Of a stretch of 38,989 bases of DNA, positions 22,422-30,906 are shown one piece after another. Positions within the stretch are counted from its first letter, which is position 1. Each line of letters opens with the position of its first letter. The stretch lies in assembly GCA_011051615.1 (NCBI GenBank), contig DRKU01000098.1:1-38989 (forward strand), in the 5' to 3' direction. The notes below the pieces were generated by a model. That model did no database searches and was not told where the DNA came from. It saw only the letters and a list, made by a program, of their open reading frames with translations. The DNA comes from Gammaproteobacteria bacterium (GTDB lineage Bacteria > Pseudomonadota > Gammaproteobacteria > CAMYNG01). The position numbers and the translations under genes were made by a program.

Positions 22422-23090
22422 TCAGCGCGGGCGAGGCGCTCCGGGGCGGCGGCGTTCCCTGTCACCCGGCCAGGTCGGTGCATCTGCGACTGCCTTGCGC
22501 CGCTCCACCGGGGGCGGGCTGAGCTGCACGTAACGCGGTGTGCAGGTATAGACCCCATTCGTAATACCGGCGATCTGCCAGCAGCGTACGCTTTCGATTT
22601 CGTTGCGCAGCGCCTCCGGTGCCTGACCGGCGCGCACCAGCAACAGGCATCCGTTGGGTTTGATGACGCGATGCAGTTCGCGAAAGAAGGTGCGCGTGTC
22701 TTCCACCCAGGCGAAGAATTCCGCCACTACCACCAGGTCCACACTACGGGTATTGAGGGGAAGCTTCAGTTCCTTCAGCAGTAGTGGCACCACATTGTTC
22801 ATTTGCTGTCGTACAGCGCGGCGATTGAGGCGTCGCACGGCACGCGCATCGGTCTCCACGACGTACACGCGCCCGCGCTCACCCACCTGCCGCGACAGCA
22901 CATCGGTCAATGTAGCGCCGCCACAGGCGAATTCCAGTGCAGTTTGTCCGGCGCGCAGCTCAAGTTGATCACGGGCGCGATACACCGCCGCAAAACGGCG
23001 CCCAAGCGCCTGCCACCAGCGCTCTATCGAGAAAATTGAACGCGACGGGCAGCGAAAACCGGCCGTGCGTGTCTGCCGGGTGATACGCAT
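22422..23090 (-). CDS. Class I SAM-dependent methyltransferase, substrate unknown
   Basis: The 222-residue protein has a Rossmann methyltransferase core: motif I LEFACGGATLTDVL (about residues 52-65), the acidic post-I strand VVETDARA, motif IV DLVVVAEFFAW, and post-IV LHRVIKPNGCLLLVR, which is typical of small-molecule methyltransferases. The N-terminal 25 residues are basic, and the C-terminal ~40 residues are Arg/Pro-rich and probably disordered. The substrate cannot be told. ATG 23090 has GGGGGAG immediately upstream. It converges on acnA (nine bases between stops) and is divergent from purB. Confidence 0.82.
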   Translation of the reverse strand: MRITRQTRTAGFRCPSRSIFSIERWWQALGRRFAAVYRARDQLELRAGQTALEFACGGATLTDVLSRQVGERGRVYVVETDARAVRRLNRRAVRQQMNNVVPLLLKELKLPLNTRSVDLVVVAEFFAWVEDTRTFFRELHRVIKPNGCLLLVRAGQAPEALRNEIESVRCWQIAGITNGVYTCTPRYVQLSPPPVERRKAVADAPTWPGDRERRRPGAPRPR

Positions 23091-23254
23091 GTCTCCCCCT
23101 TTCCGGGTCGTTGTTATGCCGGCCCCTGTTGCTGGTCCCGGACCGTATTCAGGCAGACAATAGTGGCCGCGCTTCGATGGGTCAATTGCACCGATCGATT
23201 ATATCTATCTTGTTGATTTAGCTGATTTTTGATGCCATACCGGTCAATTCGGGC

Positions 23255-24657
<1,403 letters not shown>

Positions 24658-24658
24658 C

Positions 24659-25846
24659 GTGACCACGGTCGGTACGCCCGCGATACATCCCGGTGGCATG
24701 CCGGTGGCGGAATTTCTCGCCGACTACTGGCAACGAAAAGCCCTGTGTATTCCGCGCGCCTGGCCAGACTTCACCGCACCCCTGAGTGCCGAGGAACTGG
24801 CCGGTCTCGCCTGTGAGGACGGTATCGACGCACGCCTGATCATCGAAAAGGATGCGGCGCAGCCCTGGCACCTGGAACACGGCCCTTTCGAACCACAGCG
24901 TTTCTCGCAGTTGCCTGCCTCTCACTGGACACTGCTGGTGCAGTCGGTGGATCACTATGTGCCGGCCGTAACCGCCCTGCGTGATCATTTCCATTTTCTG
25001 CCACGCTGGCGGCTCGATGACATCATGATCAGCTTTGCCGCACCCGGCGGCAGCGTCGGCCCCCATTGCGATCAGTACGACGTGTTTCTACTCCAGGCCA
25101 TGGGCCGACGCGAATGGCGCCTCGGTGCACCAGCCGGTCCCGACGATGAGTATGTCACCGACAGTGGTCTGTGCCTGTTGCAGCGTTTCGAGGAAAGCGC
25201 ACGTTACCTGCTCGAACCCGGTGACATGCTTTACCTGCCGCCGGGTGTGCCTCACCACGGTATTGCGCTGGAAGAAGGCATGACCATTTCCATCGGTTTT
25301 CGCGCACCGGCCGCCGACGAAATACTCGCTGCCGCCGCGGAACAGCTGGCCACCGAGAAAGACCTGCCGCGCTTTTCCGATGCGGGTCGCAGTTCCACCG
25401 AGTCAGCGGGCCAGATCACGAGCGACGATGTTGATCGTCTGCGTGAGATCCTTGTGCCACTGTGCCAGGACACGACCAGGCTGGCACGCATACTCGGACA
25501 ACTCACCACCGAGGTGCGGGATGAGTTCGGCGTCGATGCCCAAAGCGTAGAGACGTTCGCCCTGCTCAGGGAATGCGATGGCGAACGCCGCCTGCACCGC
25601 CACCCTGCCAGTCGTCTTGCCTGGCACCAGGCTGACGACGGGACAGTATTGTGTTTCTTCAACGGCTGCAGCACCTCGCTGGCGCCGACACTGTTGCCGC
25701 TGGTGCGCACCCTGTGTGATCATGATGTCTACAGCATCGCGCAACTCGGCGCCTGTATCGAGAGTGGCGGCGACAATGAGCTTGCCGCCATGGATTTTAT
25801 CGATCGCCTGCTCGCCGAACAGGTACTGCGACTGGATGGAGACTGA
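24659..25846 (+). CDS. roxA: RoxA/YcfD-type ribosomal protein arginine oxygenase (JmjC/cupin)
   Basis: RoxA is an Fe(II)/2-oxoglutarate oxygenase that hydroxylates an arginine of ribosomal protein L16 in E. coli. The 395-residue protein matches it: FLADYWQRKALCIPR at the N-terminus, HGPFE, RLDDIMISFAAPGGSVGPH, then the iron ligands H136 and D138 (in HCDQYDVF) and H199 in PPGVPHHG, followed by SIGFRAP. A C-terminal winged-helix-like dimer part follows the cupin. GTG 24659 is chosen because it overlaps the purB end and gives a family-like N-terminus. ATG 24698 is an alternative that loses 13 residues. L16 as target is by homology. Confidence 0.92.
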   Translation: MTTVGTPAIHPGGMPVAEFLADYWQRKALCIPRAWPDFTAPLSAEELAGLACEDGIDARLIIEKDAAQPWHLEHGPFEPQRFSQLPASHWTLLVQSVDHYVPAVTALRDHFHFLPRWRLDDIMISFAAPGGSVGPHCDQYDVFLLQAMGRREWRLGAPAGPDDEYVTDSGLCLLQRFEESARYLLEPGDMLYLPPGVPHHGIALEEGMTISIGFRAPAADEILAAAAEQLATEKDLPRFSDAGRSSTESAGQITSDDVDRLREILVPLCQDTTRLARILGQLTTEVRDEFGVDAQSVETFALLRECDGERRLHRHPASRLAWHQADDGTVLCFFNGCSTSLAPTLLPLVRTLCDHDVYSIAQLGACIESGGDNELAAMDFIDRLLAEQVLRLDGD

Positions 25847-25853
25847 AACCGGC

Positions 25854-26303
25854 ATGCAAATCGACTGTCGCCTGTGCCGCTTCGCGGACCACGAGGATGG
25901 CATCCGACATGTGCGCGAGACGGTGTTCGTCGCAGAACAGGGTGTGCCACTGGCGATGGAGTGGGATGAGCTGGACGACGACGCCACCCATGCGGTCGCC
26001 ATGACTGAAAGTGGCAGGGTTATCGCCACCGCGCGCCTGCTACTCGATGCGGGCGGCGAGACTGCGCATCTGGGGCGCATGGCGGTACTGGCCGACTGGC
26101 GCCGGCGCGGCATCGCCTCGCGCCTGCTGCACCTGCTGTGTGAATACGCCCACCACCGCGGTGCGGTGCAGGTATGCCTCAACGCGCAGTTGAGCGCTGT
26201 ACCCTTCTACGTGCAGCATGGCTTTGTTGCCCAGGGCCCGGTGTTCGACGATGCCGGCATTCCACACCGGCGAATGTGTCGCGCTGCACACAAAACCGAC
26301 TGA
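25854..26303 (+). CDS. GNAT-family N-acetyltransferase
   Basis: The 149-residue protein has the GNAT fold signature: strand HLGRMAVLADWRRRGIASRLL, containing the acetyl-CoA pyrophosphate loop R-R-R-G-I-A at about residues 84-89, and the C-terminal NAQLSAVPFYVQHGF block. The start RETVFVAEQGVPLAMEWDELD resembles ElaA/YjcF-type acetyltransferases. The substrate is unknown. The start ATG 25854 is eight bases after the roxA stop. The frame is open upstream inside roxA but is not credible there. Proximity to a ribosomal oxygenase hints at a protein-modification role, but that is only inference. Confidence 0.88.
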   Translation: MQIDCRLCRFADHEDGIRHVRETVFVAEQGVPLAMEWDELDDDATHAVAMTESGRVIATARLLLDAGGETAHLGRMAVLADWRRRGIASRLLHLLCEYAHHRGAVQVCLNAQLSAVPFYVQHGFVAQGPVFDDAGIPHRRMCRAAHKTD

Positions 26304-26330
26304 CACTACCCAGGCGATTCAGCGGCCTGC

Positions 26331-26336
26331 TACAAT
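26331..26336 (+). promoter_or_regulatory. Possible -10 hexamer very close to a start codon
   Basis: TACAAT ends six bases before the ATG at 26343, and no Shine-Dalgarno lies between. If it is used as a -10, the transcript would start at or next to the ATG (leaderless). No good -35 is visible, so this is weak. Confidence 0.3.
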
Positions 26337-26342
26337 AGCGCC

Positions 26343-26855
26343 ATGAACAATTTCGACAGTTATGTCCTCGGCATCAGTGACTCGGAGATCGAGATCGACA
26401 CCGCGGAGGAAAACCAGCAACTGGTGCTTGCCATGGTCAGACAGGCAGCCCTGACGCTGGAGATCTTCAGCCGCGATCTGGATCATCGCATCTATGACAA
26501 CCTCGAGTTCGTCGAGGCCGTCAGCCAGCTGGCCCGTGCGCACCCCCATTCGCGCATTCGCATCCTGGTCCTCGATACGGATACCGCGGTGCATCGCGGC
26601 CATCGACTGGTCGAACTCATGCGACGCTTGTCCTCCTCCATCGAGATCCGCGTCGTGCATCCTGATTACCGCCACCGTAACAGTGCCTCGCTGACCGTCG
26701 ATGGCGTCGGCTGGCTGTTTCGCGAATTCTCCGATCGCTACGAGTGTATTGCCAATTTCAACGATCCCGGACGCACCCGGGAGCTGGTGGACGAATTCAA
26801 CGAGATCTGGGAACACAGCACGCCGGCCTCCGAACTGAGAAGACTGCACATATGA
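26343..26855 (+). CDS. Conserved PLD-like small protein (DUF7931-like)
   Basis: The 170-residue protein lacks a signal peptide or membrane helix. The pattern of alternating strands and helices (LEIFSRDLDHRIYD, RIRILVLDTDTAVHRGHRLV, IEIRVVHPDYRHR, GWLFREFSDRYECIANFND, ELVDEFNEIWE) resembles half of a phospholipase-D fold, but the catalytic HxK(x4)D motif is absent. I recall similar proteins next to GNAT genes in other Gammaproteobacteria under a DUF7931 label; this family name is from memory. The ATG at 26343 has no Shine-Dalgarno. Its stop overlaps the next ATG by four bases (ATGA), so the two proteins are likely made together. Function unknown. Confidence 0.85.
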   Translation: MNNFDSYVLGISDSEIEIDTAEENQQLVLAMVRQAALTLEIFSRDLDHRIYDNLEFVEAVSQLARAHPHSRIRILVLDTDTAVHRGHRLVELMRRLSSSIEIRVVHPDYRHRNSASLTVDGVGWLFREFSDRYECIANFNDPGRTRELVDEFNEIWEHSTPASELRRLHI

Positions 26856-27589
26856 AATCCCTGCCAATGAGACACTGGTTCCTCTCCTTTATATACCTGC
26901 TCGCCCTCGGCCTGTTGCCGACGCTGGCATGCGCCGATAACGAACTGCTGGTGGAAGATTCCATCCGCATCACTGACCGTCCTGTCGACGAGGTCATCGT
27001 ACTGCTCGAACCCTTCCTCGATCCACAGGGGATCCTGGCCGGCCAGGGTGAAGAGCTGTACATCAAGACCACGCGCGAAAACATGAAGGTGCTCAAGGAA
27101 GAACTGCGACGCCTGTCACCCAACCTTGCGCAACTGCGCGTCTACGTCACCATGAACCCGACCATCGTCGAGGCCGCGCGCCAGGGACGCAGCGTCGCCA
27201 GCACCGCACGCGGCGGCAGTGACATCTATTTCATCGATACCACCGAGGGCCAGTGGGCGACCATCAACATCTCCACGCAGTACCCTGTACGCCAGCGTTT
27301 CCGCACCGAGCGCGGCACCATCACCGAACGTGTCATGATGCAGGGCTACTCTGCGCACCTGAAGATCCTGCCAGAACTCAAGGATGGCAAGGTGATCCTC
27401 TACGTGCGTGCTGCCGGCAGTGACGAAGGCGGCAGCATCGACACCGAGAACACCCTCATCGGCGAACCGGGCAGCTGGATCTACCTGGCCGGCACCGGCG
27501 TGCCGGGTGATGGCCACACCATCACCACCACCCGCGAAGGCGTACGCGCACAGCTTGCCGTGCGCATCGAAAAGATCGAAAGCCAGTAA
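26852..27589 (+). CDS. Secreted secretin-like protein without pore partner domains
   Basis: The 245-residue protein starts with a signal peptide: basic MKSLPMRH, hydrophobic FLSFIYLLALGLLPTL, and a likely signal peptidase I site after ACA (about residue 28). The first mature part has a secretin N-domain-like pattern (ITDRPVDEVIVLLEPFL, then LYIKTTRENMKVLKEELRRL). The second part has QLRVYVTM, GQWATINISTQYPV, GYSAHLKILPEL and KVILYVRAAGS, which recall the start of the secretin beta domain. Full secretins are over twice as long, so a full gate is not expected. It could be a periplasmic or outer-membrane accessory; function unknown. The ATG overlaps the preceding stop. A longer open frame from 26744 is discarded because only this start gives a signal peptide. 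Confidence 0.75.
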   Translation: MKSLPMRHWFLSFIYLLALGLLPTLACADNELLVEDSIRITDRPVDEVIVLLEPFLDPQGILAGQGEELYIKTTRENMKVLKEELRRLSPNLAQLRVYVTMNPTIVEAARQGRSVASTARGGSDIYFIDTTEGQWATINISTQYPVRQRFRTERGTITERVMMQGYSAHLKILPELKDGKVILYVRAAGSDEGGSIDTENTLIGEPGSWIYLAGTGVPGDGHTITTTREGVRAQLAVRIEKIESQ

Positions 27590-27601
27590 GCCGCCCGTCC
27601 C

Positions 27602-29434
27602 ATGAGTCATGAGCCGCGCGTCATTCGCTATCAACTGAGCCTGGCGCAACCCGCCGCCCATGTCTTTCACGTCACCTGTACCGTGACGCAGCCCGCTGCC
27701 ACCGGCCAGCGCCTGCGTCTGCCGGCATGGATCCCCGGCAGCTACATGATCCGGGATTTCGCGCGCAACATCCTGCACCTCGAAGCACGTGATGCCACCG
27801 GGCCGGTGGCGGTCACGAAGATCGACAAGAGCACCTGGCAATGTGCCCCGGCACAGGGTCCACTGACCGTGGAATACCAGGTCTACACCTGGGACCTGTC
27901 GGTACGCGCGGCGCACTTCGATGAAACACACGCCTACTTCAACGGCACCAGCCTGTTTCTCGCCGTGCTTGAACAGGAAGACACCCCTTGTGAACTGACC
28001 ATCGTGCGCCCGGCCGATGCCCCCATGTGCGACTGGCGCGTCGCCACTGCCATGGAACCCGCACCGGACACGGCGCGCCATGCCTTCGGCACCTACGTGG
28101 CAGCCAACTATGATGAGCTCATCGATCACCCCTTCGAGATCGGTGCGCTGACGCTGACCGAGTTCGAGGTCGCCGGCGTGCCCCACGAAATCGCCATCTA
28201 TGGCAAACACGCCGCCGACCTGGATCGCCTGCGCGAGGATGTCGGGACCATCTGCGAGACTCACGTGACCATGTTCGGTGAACTGCCTGCCATGTCACGT
28301 TATGTCTTCCTGATTATGGCGGTGGGTGAGGGCTATGGTGGCCTGGAACACCGCAGCAGTTGCAGCCTGTTATGCAGCCGCGAGGACCTGCCCCAGGCCG
28401 GCGATCGCGGGCAGACGGAGAAGTATCGCAATTTCCTCGGCCTGTGCAGTCACGAGTATTTTCATACCTGGAATATCAAGCGCATCAAACCGTCGGCTTT
28501 CATGCCCTATGACCTGCAGGTGGAAAACTACACGCGCCAGCTGTGGGCCTTCGAGGGCATTACCTCCTACTACGATGATCTAGCCCTGCTGCGTGCCGGG
28601 CTTATCGACCTCGACACGTGGCTGGAACTGCTCGGCCAGACCACCACCCGCGTGATGCGCGGCTACGGGCGCCACCGCCAGAGCGTGGCCGAATCCAGTT
28701 TCGACGCCTGGACGCGCTTCTACAAGCAGGACGAGAACGCCAGCAATGCCATCGTCAGTTACTACGCCAAGGGCACCCTCATCGCCCTTGCCCTGGATCA
28801 GGAGATCCGCCGGCACACCAGTGACCGGGCGAGCCTCGACGATCTCATGCGTCGCCTGTGGCAGGAGTATGGCAAACCTGGCATCGGCGTACCCGAGGGA
28901 CGCATCGAGGAACTGGCCAGCGAGATCGCCGGAACGGATCTGCACGCCTTCTTCGCCACCTGCGTCCACGGTTGCGACGATCCGCCGCTGGCCACACTGC
29001 TGGCGCGACTGGGCGTCCAGACCCATACCCGCCCGGCGGCGGGCAGCGACGACAAGGGCGGCAAGGCGGTGGAAGCGAAGCGCCTGCCGGCGGTCTCGCT
29101 GGGCGCGGTGCTGACCACGGGCAAACAGGGGCTGACCCTGCAACGTGTTAGCGCGAACGGCGCCGCGCAGCAGGCCGGGCTGTCCGCCGGCGACGTGCTG
29201 GTGGCCGTCGACGGTCTGCGGGCCGCGCTGGATACGCTGGAAACCCGCCTGCTGCGTTGCCAGCCCGGTACAACCCTGGACATCCACTACTTCCGCCGCG
29301 ATGAGCTGTACCGGACGACACTCACGCTGCCCGCCGCGCCCCGCGACACCTGGTACTTCAGCTGTGCCGAAGATGCCGACACGGTAGCGCTTGAGTGCCG
29401 CCGCCGGTGGTTACAGGCCTCGGCTGCCGATTGA
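27602..29434 (+). CDS. M61-family metallopeptidase with PDZ domain
   Basis: M61 peptidases (glycyl aminopeptidase family) are zinc enzymes. The 610-residue protein has an N-terminal beta domain (about 1-170), the gluzincin motif HEYFH (H284, E285, H288), the preceding GGLEHRSS exopeptidase-like block, the distal zinc-ligand region WAFEGITSYYDD, and a C-terminal PDZ domain (about 505-590, with LQRVSANGAAQQAGLSAGDVLVAVDG split across conserved positions). No signal peptide is seen, so it is predicted cytoplasmic. ATG 27602 is 12 bases after the secretin-like gene, with no clear Shine-Dalgarno. Substrates are unknown. Confidence 0.93.
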   Translation: MSHEPRVIRYQLSLAQPAAHVFHVTCTVTQPAATGQRLRLPAWIPGSYMIRDFARNILHLEARDATGPVAVTKIDKSTWQCAPAQGPLTVEYQVYTWDLSVRAAHFDETHAYFNGTSLFLAVLEQEDTPCELTIVRPADAPMCDWRVATAMEPAPDTARHAFGTYVAANYDELIDHPFEIGALTLTEFEVAGVPHEIAIYGKHAADLDRLREDVGTICETHVTMFGELPAMSRYVFLIMAVGEGYGGLEHRSSCSLLCSREDLPQAGDRGQTEKYRNFLGLCSHEYFHTWNIKRIKPSAFMPYDLQVENYTRQLWAFEGITSYYDDLALLRAGLIDLDTWLELLGQTTTRVMRGYGRHRQSVAESSFDAWTRFYKQDENASNAIVSYYAKGTLIALALDQEIRRHTSDRASLDDLMRRLWQEYGKPGIGVPEGRIEELASEIAGTDLHAFFATCVHGCDDPPLATLLARLGVQTHTRPAAGSDDKGGKAVEAKRLPAVSLGAVLTTGKQGLTLQRVSANGAAQQAGLSAGDVLVAVDGLRAALDTLETRLLRCQPGTTLDIHYFRRDELYRTTLTLPAAPRDTWYFSCAEDADTVALECRRRWLQASAAD

Positions 29435-29520
29435 CACCGCGCACCTGCCGAACAGCTGGTACAGGCACGGCGTCCACAAGTGTTAAGCTGAACCCAACCG
29501 CCATCCGAGGACACACGACC

Positions 29521-30645
29521 ATGAGTGAAACCCCGCTGTTCCAGCTGGCCGACGACATCATCTATCTCAATCATGCCGCCGTCGCCCCCTGGCCGGTACG
29601 CACCCTCGACGCGGTGACCGCCTTCGCGCGGGAAAACGTCGCCCGCGGTGCACAACACTATCCCCGCTGGCTGGAAAAGGAAGCCGAATTACGCGAACAA
29701 CTTGCACGCCTTATCGGTGCACCTGCCGCCGATACCATTGCACTGGTGAAGAACACCTCCGAGGCCCTGTCTTTCGTCGCCTTCGGCCTCGACTGGCAGG
29801 CCGGCGACAATATCGTCATCAGCAATGAAGAGTTCCCCTCCAACCGCATCGTCTGGGAAGCGGTGGCAGCGCGCCATGGCGTGGAACTGCGCCAGGTGGA
29901 TCTGTCCAGCGATGCGACACCCGAGGCCGCCCTGCTGGCGGCCTGCGACGCACACACCCGCCTGCTGTCCATCAGCGCAGTGGAATATGCCAGTGGCCTG
30001 CGCCTGGATCTGGCCGTGCTCGGTACCCACTGTCGGCAGCATGACATTCTCTTCTGCATCGATGCCATCCAGAGTGTCGGTGCACTGGTCACCGATGTGG
30101 TGGCCATCGACGCGGACTTCGCCATGGCCGATGGCCACAAGTGGATGCTGGGGCCGGAAGGCCTGGGATTCTTCTACGTTCGCCCCGAGCGGCGCGAGTT
30201 GTTACGCCTCAATGAATTCGGCTGGCACATGGTGGACGATCCCCATGACTTCGACCGCCGTGACTGGCAACCCGCCGCCGGTGCGCAACGCTTCGAATGC
30301 GGCAGTCCCAGCATGCTCGGCATTCACGCCCTCTCCGCCAGCCTGTCGGTGCTCGAAGAGGTGGGCATGGTGCAGGTGGAAGCGGCGCTGCTGGAACGCA
30401 GTCGCCACCTGTTTGCACGCATCGCGGAAAGCCCGGTGCTGGAGACCATCAGCGACAGCAGCGAGGGAAGGTTCGCGGGCATCGTCACCTTCCGCCACCA
30501 TAAGCAGGACAATGCCGCCTGTCACGCCAAACTCATGGCTGGCGGAGTGATCTGCGCACCGCGTGGCGGTGGGATACGTTTTTCACCCCACTTCCATACA
30601 CCGCTGGCGCAGCTGGATGCTGCCGTCGCGCTGGCGGAAGCGTGA
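29521..30645 (+). CDS. Class V PLP-dependent aminotransferase / cysteine desulfurase-like
   Basis: The 374-residue cytoplasmic enzyme has the fold-type I class V pattern: YLNHAAVAPWP at the N-terminus, KNTSEALSFVAFGLDW, NEEFPSNRIVWE, the PLP-contact D in CIDAIQSVGAL, and the Schiff-base lysine K207 in MADGHKWMLGPEGLGF. The C-terminal cysteine of cysteine desulfurases could not be matched with confidence, so a desulfurase, selenocysteine lyase or aminotransferase role is open. ATG 29521 has CGAGGA about ten bases upstream; the longer frame from 29395 overlaps the peptidase gene and is discarded. It is 86 bases after the M61 gene. Confidence 0.88.
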   Translation: MSETPLFQLADDIIYLNHAAVAPWPVRTLDAVTAFARENVARGAQHYPRWLEKEAELREQLARLIGAPAADTIALVKNTSEALSFVAFGLDWQAGDNIVISNEEFPSNRIVWEAVAARHGVELRQVDLSSDATPEAALLAACDAHTRLLSISAVEYASGLRLDLAVLGTHCRQHDILFCIDAIQSVGALVTDVVAIDADFAMADGHKWMLGPEGLGFFYVRPERRELLRLNEFGWHMVDDPHDFDRRDWQPAAGAQRFECGSPSMLGIHALSASLSVLEEVGMVQVEAALLERSRHLFARIAESPVLETISDSSEGRFAGIVTFRHHKQDNAACHAKLMAGGVICAPRGGGIRFSPHFHTPLAQLDAAVALAEA

Positions 30646-30710
30646 AAAAGGGGTACAGTTACAAACAGGGACACCTTTTCTCAAGGTGAAGCATTAAAAC
30701 GTCGATATCC

Positions 30711-30721
30711 AATGTAACATT
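30711..30721. promoter_or_regulatory. Palindrome overlapping the predicted fadE -35
   Basis: AATGTAACATT is a perfect odd palindrome whose last base is the first base of the predicted -35 hexamer. It could be a repressor half-site pair. I cannot assign a regulator. Confidence 0.35.
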
Positions 30722-30750
30722 TGGACAATCCGGCAGTCTGAATATATAGT
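30721..30750 (+). promoter_or_regulatory. Possible promoter of the fadE operon
   Basis: TTGGAC (30721-30726) is followed by an AT-rich -10 region reading TATATA (30743-30748, 16-base spacer) or TATAGT (30745-30750, 18-base spacer). This would begin a leader of about 150 bases. The remaining upstream gap (30646-30710) holds only a weak hairpin, CACCTT/AAGGTG at 30672-30688, without a T-run, possibly the end of the aminotransferase transcript. Confidence 0.45.
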
Positions 30751-30769
30751 GACCATAAGCATTTTGGTC
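30751..30769. promoter_or_regulatory. Inverted repeat at the predicted fadE transcription start, possible fatty-acid operator
   Basis: GACCATAAGCATTTTGGTC has arms GACCA and TGGTC with nine bases between. It directly follows the predicted -10 and would cover the start of transcription, a repressor position. The TGGTC half resembles halves of the E. coli FadR site, but the spacing differs. PsrA- or FadR-like control is inference. Confidence 0.4.
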
Positions 30770-30906
30770 GGATTTTCAACCGCTTGGGAATACGAGATGG
30801 AATTCGTCACAATAACACCCGTGCCTTTCCGCCCGCGTGTACCGCCCATGGCGGCACGCGGTCGCCCGCTCCCTCACCTTCGTCTTCATGCCTGGAGGAA
30901 TCGACC

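Noticed and set aside
29431-29436. Perfect TTGACA at the stop of the M61 peptidase gene as a promoter for the aminotransferase gene
   Set aside because: No -10 hexamer lies 15-19 bases downstream; the next plausible one is at 23 bases.
30672-30688. CACCTT/AAGGTG hairpin as a terminator of the aminotransferase gene
   Set aside because: The stem is only six bases and no T-run follows, so it is noted but not called.
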